Origin: Arenivirga flava
GTDB lineage: Bacteria > Actinomycetota > Actinomycetes > Actinomycetales > Microbacteriaceae
DNA: 64,000 bases
Assembly (NCBI RefSeq): GCF_030161575.1
Contig: NZ_BSUL01000001.1
Location: forward strand, 2,089,809-2,153,808
Direction: 5' to 3'
Each line of letters opens with the position of its first letter. Position 1 is the stretch's first letter. Of the stretch, positions 1 through 13,000 are shown piece by piece. Made by a program: the position numbers and the translations under genes. The notes under the pieces are model-generated. The model searched no databases. It was not told the DNA's origin and saw nothing but the letters and a program-made list of their open reading frames with translations.

Positions 1-496
1 CGTCGAGGGCACCCTCCACCTTCTGGCGCAGGATCGATTCGTCGAAGAGGTCCTGGATGCGGATGCCCACCCGGTTGATCTTGTCGGCGTACGCCGGCCC
101 GATGCCGCGTCCGGTCGTGCCGATCTGTCGCTTGCCGAGGAAGCGCTCGGTGACCTTGTCGATGGTGCGGTGGTAGTGCGTGATGACGTGGGCGTTGGCG
201 CTGACGCGCAGCTTCGACACGTCGACGCCGCGGGCGCTCAGCGCCTCGAGCTCGTGGAACAGCACCTCGATGTCGACGACGACGCCGTTCGAGATCACCG
301 GGGTCACGCCCTCGGTGAGGATGCCGGAGGGCAGCAGGTGCAGCGCGTACTTCTCGTCGCCGATCACGACCGTGTGGCCGGCGTTGTTGCCGCCGTTGAA
401 CTTGACGACGTAGTCGAGCCGGCTGCCGAGCAGGTCGGTCGCCTTGCCCTTGCCTTCATCGCCCCACTGGGCGCCGATCAGGACGACTGCGGGCAT
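1..496 (-). CDS. purA: Adenylosuccinate synthetase, N-terminal part (runs off the window)
   Basis: The first 165 residues of adenylosuccinate synthetase, which joins IMP and aspartate using GTP in AMP synthesis in the cytoplasm. The N-terminus carries the GTP-binding loop [11 protein letters not shown] at about residues 8-18, with the catalytic Asp in WGDEGKG. The GGNNAGHT motif follows at about 38-45, with its catalytic His, and [13 protein letters not shown] at about 128-140. ATG at 496 is chosen because it gives the usual family N-terminus and has an AAGGGGAG ribosome binding site a few bases upstream. The rest of the gene (about 260 residues) lies before base 1. The upstream neighbour is a lipoprotein gene on the same strand, about 100 bp away, so co-transcription is possible but not shown. 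Confidence 0.97.
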   Translation of the reverse strand, partial: MPAVVLIGAQWGDEGKGKATDLLGSRLDYVVKFNGGNNAGHTVVIGDEKYALHLLPSGILTEGVTPVISNGVVVDIEVLFHELEALSARGVDVSKLRVSANAHVITHYHRTIDKVTERFLGKRQIGTTGRGIGPAYADKINRVGIRIQDLFDESILRQKVEGALD

Positions 497-549
497 GGGT
501 TCTCCCCTTCGTAGCGGACGGGATTGCACCCCATCCTATCGAGACCTGC

Positions 550-565
550 GGGAGGCCGGCCTCCC
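550..565 (-). terminator. GC-rich perfect palindrome after the lipoprotein gene
   Basis: The 16-base sequence GGGAGGCCGGCCTCCC is its own reverse complement and lies about 30 bases downstream of the lipoprotein stop codon, ahead of purA. There is no T-run, which is common for actinobacterial terminators. With almost no loop it could also be a protein-binding palindrome. Confidence 0.35.
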
Positions 566-596
566 GGGTGGGATGCCGGCCTCCGAGCGGATGCGG

Positions 597-1043
597 TCAG
601 GCCGCGCGACGCTCCACGCGCGGGATGCACTGCAGGTTCTCCTGCTCCACCGGGATCGTGCCGGACCACTCGGCCTCGGCGCCGCCCTCGACGCCGTCGA
701 CGTTGATCTGCTGCAGGGCGACCGTCGCGCCGTCCTCGTCGAGCAGGCTCATGAAGATGCGGTAGCTCACCGTCTCCTCGGTCGGGTTGGTCACGGTGCC
801 GCCGACGCTCCAGGCGCCGTCCTCGAGCACGCAGGTCGGCATGTCGAGGTCGGACCGCGCACCCGTCATGCCGTCCTCGTCGCCCGGGGTGTCGACGATG
901 TCCGTGTACGTCTCGGGGGCCTCGGCCTCGCCCGAGGCGCTGGGGCTCGGGGTGGGCTCGGGGTCCGGGCCGGTGCAGCCCGTGAGGGCCAGGGCGAGCA
1001 CTCCGGCGGCCGCGAGGCCGGTGACGAGGTGGTGTCGCTTCAT
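597..1043 (-). CDS. Small secreted lipoprotein coupled to the giant surface protein
   Basis: A 148-residue protein with a lipoprotein signal: basic start MKRHH, hydrophobic stretch, then the lipobox LTGC with Cys at about residue 22. A Pro/Ser-rich linker follows (residues about 25-40). The C-terminal half, with the pattern of an extracellular beta-sandwich, contains two Cys that could form a disulphide (PTCVLEDG and LQCIPRV). I do not recognise a specific family. ATG at 1043 is preferred because AAAGGA sits 12 bases upstream. The in-frame ATG at 1055 overlaps the stop of the giant gene as ATGA, but then the ribosome site directly abuts the start. Either way the gene is translationally linked to the giant adhesin, so it may help secrete or hold that protein at the membrane (inference). 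Confidence 0.8.
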   Translation of the reverse strand: MKRHHLVTGLAAAGVLALALTGCTGPDPEPTPSPSASGEAEAPETYTDIVDTPGDEDGMTGARSDLDMPTCVLEDGAWSVGGTVTNPTEETVSYRIFMSLLDEDGATVALQQINVDGVEGGAEAEWSGTIPVEQENLQCIPRVERRAA

Positions 1044-1051
1044 GCTGATGA

Positions 1052-4000
1052 TCATTCCTTTCGACGCCGGACGACTCCGACGATGACGAGCACTGCTCCG
1101 AGCGCGAGGATGAGGAGCGCGATGACGATGAACAGCGTCACGTCGGCCCCCGTCCACGGTAGCCCGGGGATGACCGGACCGGGGGTTGCCGGGCCCTGGG
1201 TCGCACTGGGGGACGGCTGCGGGCTGGCGCCCGGCTCGGACGGCTGCGGGCTCGGCTCCGACGGCTGCGGGCTCGGCTCCGGCTCCGACGGCTGCGGGCT
1301 CGGCTCCGGCTCGACCGGCAGCGAGGGCAGCTGGATGCCGGTCGTGGCCTCCGCGGTCGCATCCGCCCCGGTGGCGGTGCCGGTTCCGGCGACGGCGGCA
1401 GAACCGCCGACCATCCGACCGGCCTGCTCCCCCGTGATGACGGTCTCCCGGACGATCACGACGCTCTCGCCCGGCAGCAGCACGCCCGGCCGGCTGGCGT
1501 CCGGCCAGGTGACCGTGAAGCCGTCCGTCAGCTCCTGCCCGTCGGCGAGCACGTCGCGCAGGTCGACGTCGCGCAGCGCCTGGGTGCCGTTGTTCGTGGC
1601 CGTGTAGGTCCACTGCAACACGTCGCCCGGGTAGCCGGGGCGTCCGTCCTGCACGGCGACGCCGATGGTCAGGCCGATGCTGGCGATGGTGGTCGGGATC
1701 GCCGTGGTCGCCTGCGCCTCGGCGGTCACGCGCTCGCCGCGGTGCTGGCCGACTGCCGTGGCGGTGTTGACGACCGCGCCGGCCGTTGCATCCGCTGCGC
1801 TCACCGGGTAGACCGCACTGGCCAGCAGCACCTCGTCGGGGGCGAGCACGCCTTCGGCGCCCGGCCACGCGACCTCCACCTCGACGCCCGCGAGCAGCGG
1901 GTCGTCGATGGAGACGTCGGTCAGCGTGAGGTTGCCGCTGTTGCGCAGCGCGAAGTCGTAGCGGACGGCCGGGCCGTCGGGTGCGCCGAGCTGCAGCGCG
2001 CCGCGCTTGTCGAGGCTCAGCGCCGGCTGCTCGACGACCACCGTGGTGCCCTCGGCGGCGTCGAACTCGGGGGCGCCGAACGGGTCGATGCCGCTGCCGA
2101 CGACGGTCGACGCGATGGCACCGCGGTCCACATCGGCCTGGGTGACCTCGTAGAAGGCCTGCGCAGTGGCCGTCTGTCCCGGCTCGAGCACGCCCGGCTC
2201 GCCCGGCCAGGTGATGACGATGCGGGTCAGGCCAGGCTGCCCGTCGGTGAGGCTGATCTCGCGCAGCGTCGTGACGCCCGCGTTGGTGATCACGTAGTCG
2301 TAGGTGATCAGCTCGCCGGCGCGCAGCACCGTCGGCGACTGCGTCTTGTCGACGCGCAGGCCGTCGGTCGAGGCGCTGAGCGGCACCACGGAGGTCGGCG
2401 AGTCGGCCGAGACGGGCCCCGCGGGACCGTCGCCGGAGGCGCTGGCGACGTTGAGCACGCTGCCCGCATCGACGTCGGCCTGCGTCACCGTGTAGCTCGC
2501 GGTGGCGACGACCTGCTGCCCGGGGGCGAGCACGCCCTCCGGGCCGGGCCATGCTCCGACGACGAGCGCATCGGCGGGCAGGCGGTCGTCGGTCACCTCG
2601 ACGTCGCGCACCGTGACGGCGCCGTCGTTCACGACGGTGATCGTGTAGTCGATCGTCGAGCCGGCCGCGACCGGTCCGCGCAGCACGCCGTCCTTGATCA
2701 CCAGCAGGCTCGGCTCGGAGCGCACGGTGGGCACGTCGAGCACGCTGCTCGTGTCGGTCACCCGGGTACCCGTGCCGGAGACGCCCGACGCGTCGACGAT
2801 GCTGCGCACCAGGCCCGCATCCACATCCGCCTGGCTGATCGGATGCACGCCGCGCACGACCACGCTCTGCCCGGGCAGCAGCACGCCGGGGTTCGCCGGG
2901 TCGGGCCAGACGATCTCGACGGCCAGGTCGGCGAGGCGCGGCGAGACCTGCACGTCGCGCAGGGTGACGTTGCCGGTGTTGGTCGCCGTGAACACGTAGT
3001 CGACGAGGTCGCCGACCTGGCCGACGCCGCCCGCGCGGATGCCTCCGGTCTGCTCCACGGCGATGCTCGGCCGCTCGGCGGCCGTGCGCGTCGTGACACT
3101 CGAGTTCGAGGTGACGGGGTCCAGCCCGCCGGGCGGGGTCGCCGAGACGGTCGCGTCGTTCACGATCGATCCGCGATCGACGTCGGCCTGCGTGACCGTG
3201 TAGTCGGCGAACGCGACCGCGCTGGCGCCGGGCGCGAGCTCGCCGGGCGTGCCCGGCCACTCGACCGCGATCGGGCCGAGGCCCTCGAGCCCGTCGGCGA
3301 TCGCGACTCCCCGGAGCGTGAAGTCGCCCGGGTTCGACACGTGAAAGCGGTAGCGCAGCGTGTCGCCCGCCTCGCCGGTGCCGGTGCCGGTGCCGGCGAA
3401 CTGCGCTGTCTTGACCAGCACGATCTCGGCGGTGCCGCCGAGCTCGACGGACGCCGGTGCGATGGCCGTGCGCTCGACGCCGCCCGCGGTCGTGCCGCGA
3501 CCCGTGACGAGGCTGGACGCCGCGCCGGCGTCGACGTCCTGCTGGCTCACGGTGGAGGTCGCGGTGACGATCACGGACTGGCCGGGCAGCAGCACGCCCT
3601 CGGCGCCGGGCCACGCGTAGCTCGGGGCGCCGATGCCGGCGACCGCGTCGGTGAGCGTCACGCCGCGGAGGGTGACGTTGCCGGTGTTCGTGAGCACGGA
3701 GGTCCAGGTGATCGTGTCGCCGGTCACGCCCTCGGCGGTGGCCGGCAGGGTGCCGCGGTTGGTCACGGTCAGGGCGGGCTCGCCGTCGGCGACGTCGAGC
3801 ACGAGCACGTTCGACTCGGCGTCGACCGGCAGCGCGCCGGGGGCGATGCCGGTGACGAGCGCCTGGTTGGTGACGCTGCCCGTGTCGAGGTCGTCCTGCG
3901 TGATCGCGTAGTCGGCCGAGGCGCGGACGGTCTCGCCCGGCAGGAGCACGCCCTCGGCACCCGGCCAGGCGCCGTAGGCGATCTCGGAGAGCCCGGCCAG

Positions 4001-7000
4001 CGGGTCGGCGATGTCGAGCAGCTGGACGGTGACCGTGCCGGTGTTCTCGATCTCGAAGCCGTACTCGATCGCGTCGCCGAGCCCGCCCGGCGCCGCGACG
4101 GTCCCGGTCTTGACGAGGCTCAGCGAGCGCTCGACGAGCAGCTCGACCGTGGCCTGGGCCTCGCCGGTGAGGACGATGCCGGCCGGGGTGGTCGCGCGCC
4201 CGCTCAGCGCGTTCGTGATGGAGCCGGCGTCGACCTGCTCCTGGGTGATCGTGCTCGTGGCGGTCGCGGTGAGCGACTGGCCGGGCAGCAGCACGCCCTC
4301 GTCGCCCGGCCAGGTGATGGTCGGGGCTCCCACGCCGGCGAGCGCATCCGCGATCTCCGCCGCGGTGAGCGTCGTGCCGCCCGCGTTCGCGAGGGTGTAG
4401 GTCCAGACGACCGTGTCGCCCGCGACGCCGCGGTCGCCCTCCTGCACGGCCCCGGTGGTCGCCACGGTGATGCGCGGCGAGCCGGGCTCGGTGGAGACCA
4501 GCACCTCGTTGGAGTCGGCGCCGACGACGACGTCGTCCGGCTGCGCACCGTCGACGCGCGCGGTGTTGGCGACCACGTTCGCATCGAGGTCGGCCTGTGT
4601 GATGCGGTGCACGGCGGATGCGGTGACCTCCTGGCCCGGCGCCAGCACGCCCTGCGCCGACGGCCACGCTCCGTAGGCGATGCCGGTGGCGTTCGGGTCG
4701 GTGAGCACCACGCCGTCGAGCGTGACGTTGCCGGTGTTGCGGATGGTGAACGCGTAGTCGATGACGCCGCCCACGGCCGCGGAGGCCGAGCGGAGGTCGC
4801 CGGACTTCGTCACCGCGAGGCCGCCGGCGCGTGCGATGTCCACGGTCGCGTCGTCGGTGGCCTGCACGCGGTCGCCGCGGCTCGGGGCGCCGGAGGCCGT
4901 GACCACGCTGCGCACGGAGCCGGCGTCGACCTGCTCCTGCGTGAGCGGGGCCGTGGCCCGCACCGTCGCCGACTGGCCCGGGGCGAGGACGCCCACGGGG
5001 CCCGGCCAGGTGATCACGGTCTCGGTGCCGAGCTCGTCGCTCACGGTCACGTCGGAGAGCGTGGCCGCACCGGTGTTGGTGACGACGTAGGTCCACACGA
5101 CGTTCTCGCCGGCGCGGCCCTGCGCGCCGTCCGGCAGGGAGCCGGAGTCGGTGACCGCGATCGACGCGGTCGGCGCGGCCAGCGGGGTGACCGCGTCGAC
5201 GACCTCGCTGGTGACGGTCGCGCCCGACGGGGTGGCGCCCTGCGCGGTGGCGAGGTTGCGCACCTGGCCCGCATCCACATCCGCCTGCGTGATCGTGTAC
5301 GTGGCGGTGGCGACCACCGAGGCGCCCGGTGCGAGCGAGGTGAAGCCGTCGGGGAGGACGGCGCCGCTGACGCCCGGGAGCGCGTCGGTGACGCCGAGGC
5401 CGGTGAGCGTGGCGTTGCCGTTGTTGGTGATCGTGTACGAGACCGTGATCGAGTCGCCCACCGTCGTGCCGTCCGGCGTGGCCGTGGCGATGGCGAGGCC
5501 GATCGCGCCGCGCTCGATGAGCGGCACCGTGGCCGTCGCGGTCGACTGCGCCTCCGCGCCGTCGCGCGCGGAGGCACCGGTGGCGGTGACGAAGCTCACG
5601 ATCGAGCCGGCGTCGATGTCCGACTGCGCGAGGTCGCTGTAAGCCGAGACGATCACCGAGGCGCCCGGCGCGAGCACGCCGTCGAAGCCGTCCGGGTAGC
5701 GCACGTCGCGCACGCCGGCGAACTGCTCCGCAGCCGTCACGTCGCGCAGCGTGACGTTGCCGGTGTTGGTGACCGTCCAGGTCCACAGCACGTCGCCGTC
5801 GGCGACCGGCACGGCGCCGACCGGGTCGAGGCGACCGGCGTCGGTCACCGCGATGCGCGGCTGCGCGGCCTGCAGGACGACGCTGCCGGTGTCCTCGTTC
5901 GAGGGAACGCCCGCGCCCTGCGGCGTCCGAGCGGATGCGGTCGCCGGGCTTCCGATCACGCCCGCGTCGACGTCGGCCTGCGTCACGAGGCGGGTCGTCG
6001 TCGCGGTGACGCTCTGCCCGGGCGCGAGCACGCCCTGCGCCGCCGGCCAGGCGCCGAGGACGATCGGGCCGAACCCGGGAGCGGCGTCGGCGATCGAGAA
6101 CGCGTCGAGCGACACGTTGCCGCGGTTGACCAGCTCGTAGGTGAAGGTGACCGTGTCGCCCACCCCTGCCGCGCCGGAGACCGTCGCGCTCTTGCCGAGC
6201 TCGAGCACCGCGTTCGGTGCGAGAGACACGGACGGGGAGACCACGGCGGAACCCACGGGGTCGCCCGACGGTGCGGTGCCGTCGGCCCGGGCCCGGCTGA
6301 CCGCGGAGCCCGCGTCGATCTGCGCCTGGGTCAGCGCCGAGACGCCGCCGACCAGCACCGACTGCCCGGGGGCGAGCATGCCGGGGGTGCCGGGCCAGAC
6401 GACCTCGAACGGGCGCATGCCGTCGAGCGCGAGCTCGCTGAGGCGCACGTCGCGCAGCGTGACGCTCGACGTGTTGACGACCGTGTAGCTCCAGGTGACG
6501 AGGTCCCCGGCGACACCGGTCCCGCCGGCGGCGAGCTCGCCGCGCTCGTCGACGATGGTCAGCGAGCCCGCGTCGGGCGCGGTCACGACGACGACCTCGT
6601 TCGAGGTGGCGCCCACGACGGCTCCCCCGGCGCCCACGACGCTCACGGTGGCGGTGTTGCGGACCGCACCGGCGTCGAGGTCGGCCTGGGCGACGGTGTA
6701 CTGCGCGGTCGCCGTCGTCGACGCTCGAGGTGCCAGCGAGCCGGAGAAGGCCGGGTCGAGGGCGATCGGGCCGAGGCCGGCGAGCTGGTCGGCGATCACG
6801 AGGTCGCCGACCGTGACGTTGCCGGAGTTCGCGATCGTGAAGGTGTACGTGATCACGTCGCCGAGGCCCACACCCTCGGTGACGTCGGCGGACTTCGCGA
6901 GCGTGACGGCGGGCACGGCGGTGAGCGGCACCGCGGCGGTGTCGTTCTCGCGCAGCTCGACGCCGAGCGGGTTCGCCGTGGACGCCGGCGTGGTGGCGAA

Positions 7001-10000
7001 GCCGGTGATCGCGCTGCGGATGCCACCCGAGTCGATCTGCTCCTGCGTCAGCGTCGAGACGGCCGTGACGACGACACGCTGCCCGGGCTCGAGCACGCCG
7101 GGCCGCTGCGGGTCCGGCCAGACGATGCCGGTGACGGATGCGCCCTGCAGCGCCTCGTCGACGCGCACGCCCGTGAGGGTGACGTTGCCGAGGTTGGCGA
7201 GCGTGTAGGTCCAGGTGACGGTGTCGCCGACCTGGGGCAGCCCGCCGGCGTCGAGCACGCCCTGCGTGTCGACGGCGATGGCGGGGTTGCCCTCCTGCAC
7301 CGCGACGCGGTTGGCACCCGAGGTCGCACCGGCGGTGCCGCCGGTGGGCGTCGCCCCCGACACCGTCGCGGTGTTGTCGACGTAGCCGCGGTCGACGTCC
7401 GCCTGGGTGAGGTCGTAGACGGCGGTGGCGACGACGACGGCGTCGGGGGCGAGCACGCCGGCCGCTGCGGGCCAGTCGTACTCGATCGCTCCGCTGATCC
7501 GCGGGTCGTCGATCGCCACACTCGAGAGCGTCACGGCGCCGGTGTTGCGCACCTCGAAGCGGTACTCGATCGTGTCGTCCGCGGTGGCCGCGCCGGTGGC
7601 GCGTCCGCTCTTGAGGATCGAGAGCGACGCCGCGGGGGCGAGCTGCACCGAGGCGGCGTCCTCGCCGGTGAGCACGCCGGCGCGCTGGGCCGTGCCGGTG
7701 CCGGTGATGCGCGCCTCGATGACGCCCGCATCCGCCTGCGCCTGGGTGACGCTGCTGTACGCGGTGACGGTGACGGTCTGGCCCGGCAGCAGCACGCCGG
7801 GCTCGCCCGGCCAGTCGTAGGTGAGCGGACCGACCGCGGCGGCGCGCTCGGCGAGCGACACGTCGCGCAGGGTGACGGTGCCCGTGTTCTGCAGCGTCGA
7901 GGTCCAGATGACGGTGTCGCCGGCGGCGCCGGTCGCGCCGGCGGCCAGTGCGCCGCGCTGGTCCACGGCCAGTGTCGCGACCTCGGCGATCGTGGTGATG
8001 CTGGTCGCGGCAGTGTCGCTCACGGGGCTCACGCCGACGGCGGAGGCGGTGGCGGTGGCGGTGCTGGCGATCGAGCCCGCGTCGACATCCGCCTGCGTCA
8101 CGACGTGCTCGGCGGTCGCGAAGACCGTGGCGCCCGGCGCCAGGACGCCGACCGGGGCGGACCCCCAGTCGATCGCGATCGCGCCGAGGCCGGCGAGGTC
8201 GTCCCGCAGCGCGACACCGGAGAGGGTGAGGTCGCCGGTGTTGGTGATCGCGTAGCGGTAGCCGAGGCGGTCGCCGACGCGGCCCGTGCCGCCGTCGAGG
8301 TAGGCCGCGTTCTTCACGAGGTCGATGCCGGCGGTGCCGCCGAGGACGACGGCCGCGGGCGCGCTGCCCGAGACCTCGACGTCGGCGGCCGTGCGGCCGA
8401 CGCCGTCGACCAGGCTCTGGGCGGTGCCCGCGTCGACGTCGCTCTGCCGCACCGTCGAGGTCGCCGTGGCGACGACCTGCTGGCCGGGCAGCAGCACGCC
8501 CTCGGCGCCGGGCCAGGCGTAGGTCGGCGCGCCGACGCCCGCGACCCGGTCGGCCAGGGTCACGCCGGAGAGGGTGACGTTGCCGGCGTTGCGGAGCGTG
8601 TAGGTCCAGGTGACGGTGTCGCCGGCCACGCCGCGCTCGCCAGCGGCGAGGGCGCCGCGGTTCGTCACGGCGATCGACGGCGTCGCGGCGGACACCGCCA
8701 GCTGCAGCGAGTTCGACTCGGCCGCGACGGGGATGGCGCCCGGCGCGAAGCCGGTGACGAGCGCGCGGTTGGTGACCGAGCCGCGGTCCACGTCGTCCTG
8801 CGTGATCTCGTAGCCGGCGATCGCCCCGACCGTCTGACCGGGCTCGAGCAGGCCGACCTCGCCGGGCCACTCCAGGTAGTCGATCTCGGAGATGCCGGGC
8901 AGCGGGTCGGTGATCTCGAGCAGCTGCACCGTCACGGTGCCGGTGTTCTCGATCGTGAACCGGTACTCGATGTCGTCGCCGGCGCGTCCGCTGCCGATGA
9001 CGGAGCCCTCCTTGACGAGACCGAGGCTGCGCTGGACGAGCAGCTCGACCGGGGCGGTCGCCGCTCCGGTGAGCACGACGCCGCGCGGGGTCGTGGCCTC
9101 ACCGCTGAGCTCGTTGCTCACGGTGCCGGCGTTCACCTGGGCCTGCGTGACGACGCTCGTGGCGGTCGCCGTGAGCGACTGGCCGGGCAGCAGCACGCCG
9201 GGGCGGGCGGGGTCCGGCCAGCTGAGGGTCGGCGCGGTGACGTCGGCCAGCGCGTCGGCGATCGCGACGCCGGTCAGCGTCGTGCCGCCCTCGTTGGTGA
9301 GCGTGTACGTCCAGACGACGGTGTCGCCGGCCACGCCGCGGTCGCCGGTCTCGAGCGCGCCGCTCGTGGTGACGGAGATGCGCGGCGAGCCGGGCTCGAC
9401 CGAGACCACGGACTCGTTCGAGTCCCGGGTGACGGCGCCGCCCAGCGGCTCGGTGGCCGTCGCCGTGGCGACGTTGCGCACCCGGGCGTCGTCGAGGTCC
9501 TGCTGCACGATCGTGTGGACGGCGGATGCGGTGACCTGCTGGCCCGGCCGCAACTCGCCTTCGACGCCCGGCCACGCCCCGAAGACGATGCCGGCGGCGT
9601 TCGGATCGGTCAGGTCGACGCCGGACAGGGTCACGTTGCCGCTGTTGCGGATGACGAAGTCGTACTCGACGGTGCCGCCGAGAGACGGGGTACCGCGGAG
9701 TTCGCCCGTCTTCTCGACCTCGAGCGCGCCGTTCGCGGCGATGGTCACGTCGGCGGTGGCGTCGTCGTCGACCTGGCCGCCACGGCTGGAGGTGCCGCTC
9801 GCGGTGACGACGCTGCTCACGGTGCCGGCGTCGACCTGCTGCTGGGTGAGCGGAGCGGTGGCGCGCACGGTCGCGGACTGCCCGGGGGCGAGCACGCCCA
9901 CAGCGCCCGGCCAGCTGTAGACCGGCGTCGTGCCGAGCACGTCGTCGACGGACACGCCGGTGAGCGTCGTCGCGCCCGTGTTGGTGACGACGTAGGTCCA

Positions 10001-13000
10001 GACGACGTTCTCGCCCTCGCGGCCCTCGGAGCCCGGGGGCAGCGCGCCCGCATCCGTCACCTTGATGGAGGCGTCCGGGGCGTCCAGCGGCGTGGTCGAC
10101 TCGGCGGGTGCGCTCGTGGCGAGGGCGCCCGACGGGGTGCGGCCGTTCGCGGTGGCGGTGTGGCGCACCTGGCCGGCGTCCACATCCGCCTGCGTGATCG
10201 TGTACGGCGCCGTCGCGGTGACGGTGCGTCCGGGGGCGAGGCTGGTGAACCCGGTCGGGAACGCGATCGGGCCGAGTCCGGTCAGCTCGTCGGCGACGCC
10301 GAGCTCGCGCAGGGTGACGTTGCCGCCGTTGCGGATCGTGTACGTGATCGTGATGACGTCGCCGACCCCGGCGCCGGCCGCAGCGGTGCCGACGAGCGAG
10401 AGCTCGAGGCCGGGCCGGGCCGCGAGGTCCACCGTCGCGGTCGCGTCGGCGGAGACCGTGGTGGCGCCGTCCGTGGTCGTGCCGGTCGCGGTGACCAGGC
10501 TGACCACGGCCCCCGCATCAAGGTCCTGCTGCCGCAGGTCGTAGAGGGCGGTGACCACGACCGACTCCCCCGGCGCGAGCGTGGCGTCGAATCCGGTCGG
10601 GAAGGTCACGTCGCGCACGCCGAGGGCGTCGGCGAGCGCGATGCCGGTGAGGGTGACGTTGCCGGTGTTGGTGATGGTGGAGGCCCAGCGGACGTCGCCG
10701 TCGGCCTCGGGGGTGGAACCGGCCGGGTCGAGCCGACCGGTCTCGGTGACGGCGATGCGCGGCACGGCGGTCTGCAGTGCGACCCCAGCGTCGGCGGTGT
10801 TGGAGGTGATGGGGGTCGCGCCCTGGAGGGTGCGCGCGGTCGCGCTGGCGTCGCTGGCGACCGAGCCCCGGTCGACGTCGGCCTGCGTCACCGTGTAGGT
10901 GCTCGTCGCGGTGACGCGCTCGCCGGGCGCGAGCTGGCCCTGCGCGCCGGGCCAGGTGCCGAACGTCGGCGCACCGGCCCCCGCGAGGGCGTCCTCGATG
11001 AGGACGGTGGTCAGGGTGACGTTGCCGCGGTTGACCAACTCGTAGGTGAACGTGACGGTGTCGCCGACCGCCCCCGCGCCCGAGACGGCCGCGGTCTTGG
11101 CGATCTCGAGCGCGCCGGCGCTCGCGACCGGCACGGTGGCGCTCGCCAGCGCGGAGGTGAGCGGTGCGCCGTCCGGCGCGAGGCCGTCCGCTCGCACGGT
11201 GCTCGACACCGAGCCCGCGTCGACCTGCGCCTGGGTCAGCAGCGACGTGCCCTTGACGACCACGGAGTCGCCGGGGCGCAGCACGCCGTTCGCGACGGGC
11301 CACTCGTACGCGAAGTCGCGCATGCCCTTGAGCTGCGTCTCGGCGAGCGTCACGTCCCGGAGGGTGACGGAGGTGTCGTTCGTGACGGTCCACGTCCAGG
11401 TGACGAGATCGCCCGCGACGCCCCGCGCGCCGGCCGCCAGCGTGCCGGTCGGGTCGGAGATCTCGATGGCGCCGGTGCGCGAGGCGGTGGTGACGACGCT
11501 CTCGGGCGAGGCGGCCCGCGCGACCGCGCCGTTCGGGGCGACGGCGCTGGCAGTGGCGGTGTTGCGCACCTCGCCGGCGTCGACGTCCGCCTGGGTGACG
11601 GTGTAGGACGCCGTCGCCACGATCTCCGCGCCCGGCGCGATGGAGCCGTCGAAGCCGTCCGGGTAGCGCAGCTCGCCGAGGCCGGCCAGCTGGTCCACGA
11701 TCCGCGCGGCGGCCAGCGTCACGTTGCCGTCGTTGCGCAGCGTGAAGGTGTAGGTGATGACGTCGCCGAGCGCCGCGTTCGTCGCCGGAGCCGCCGCCTT
11801 CGTCAGGTCGAGGATCGGCTGCGCCGTCAGCGGCAGGGTGGCGCTCGCCCGCTCGGTGAGCAGCACGCCCTGCGGGAAGGCCGTGGTCGCCGGCGTGCGC
11901 GAGGTGCCGGTGATGGCGCTCGTGATGGAGCCGGAATCGATCTGCGCCTGCGTGAGCGATGACTGCGCGACGATCGTGACGCGCTGACCCGGTGCGAGCT
12001 CGCCCTCCGCGCCCGGCCAGTCGGCAGCGACGATCGTGACGCCCTGCAGCTGCTCGGCGACCTCGGCCGCCGTCAGCGTGACGTTGCCGAGGTTCTCCAG
12101 CGTGTAGGTCCAGGTCACCGTGTCGTTCGGCCTCGGGAAGCCGCCCGCGTCCAGCACGCCCTGCGTGGCGACGGCGATGGCGGGGGCGCCCTCCTGCACC
12201 GCGACGGTGGTCTCGTCCGCGACCGGGTCGGTCACGACGCCGGCCGGCGTGGTGCCCTGCACGGATGCGGTGTTGACGACCGCGCCGCGGTCCACGTCCG
12301 CCTGGGTGAGGTCGTACACGGCCGTGCCGACGACGACCGCGTCCGGGGCGAGCACGCCCTCGGCGCCGGGCCACTCGTACGAGATCGGCCCGAGTCCCTC
12401 GAGCGCGTCGGCGACCGCGACGTCCGAGAGCGTCACGTTGCCGGTGTTGCGGACCTCGAAGCGGTACTCGATCGTGTCGTCGGCGCTGGCCGTGCCGGTC
12501 GCGCGACCGGACTTGAGCAGCGACAGCGACGGCTGCGGGGCGAGGAGGACGGTGGTCCGGTCGCTGCCCGTGAGCGCGCCGCCCGGGGCGGTGCCGACGC
12601 CCTGGACGTTCGAGCCGATCCGACCCGCGTCGACCTGCGCCTGGGTGAGGCGGCTGAAGGCGGTGACGGTGACCGTCTCGCCGGGCAGCAGCACGCCCTC
12701 GACGCCCGGCCAGTCGTAGACCAGGTTGCCGACCCGCGCGATGGTCTCGTCGAGCGCGACGTCGCGCAGCGTGACGTTGCCGCTGTTGCGCAGCGAGTAG
12801 TTCCAGACGACGGTGTCGCCGACGCGACCCGTCGCCCCGGGCGCCAGGTCGCCGGCACCGGTCACCTCGACGGCCGGGGCGGCGGACGCGAGGCGCACGA
12901 CGGCCTGCTGCGACTCGGCGGATGCGGCCGTGCCACGCGGGCCCGATCCGGTGACGCCCGCCGTGTTCGCCACGGTGCCGCGGTCGAGGTCGTCCTGGGT

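Noticed and set aside
550..565. Restriction or recombination site at the perfect 16-base palindrome
   Set aside because: Its position just after a stop codon is better explained as a transcript-end structure. There is no flanking evidence for recombination.
597..8870. A 2,757-codon minus-strand frame containing the lipoprotein at its end
   Set aside because: Only the last 148 codons look like protein. The rest is an Arg-rich third-frame shadow of the giant gene that happens to lack stops.
1742..11962. An open frame of 3,406 codons antisense to the giant gene, with similar long frames at 17209-23247 and 23509-29364
   Set aside because: They are shadows of the repeated high-GC coding strand. 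The products are Arg/Gly/Ala/Asp-rich with no domain pattern, and the repeat protein in the opposite frame is clearly the coding one.
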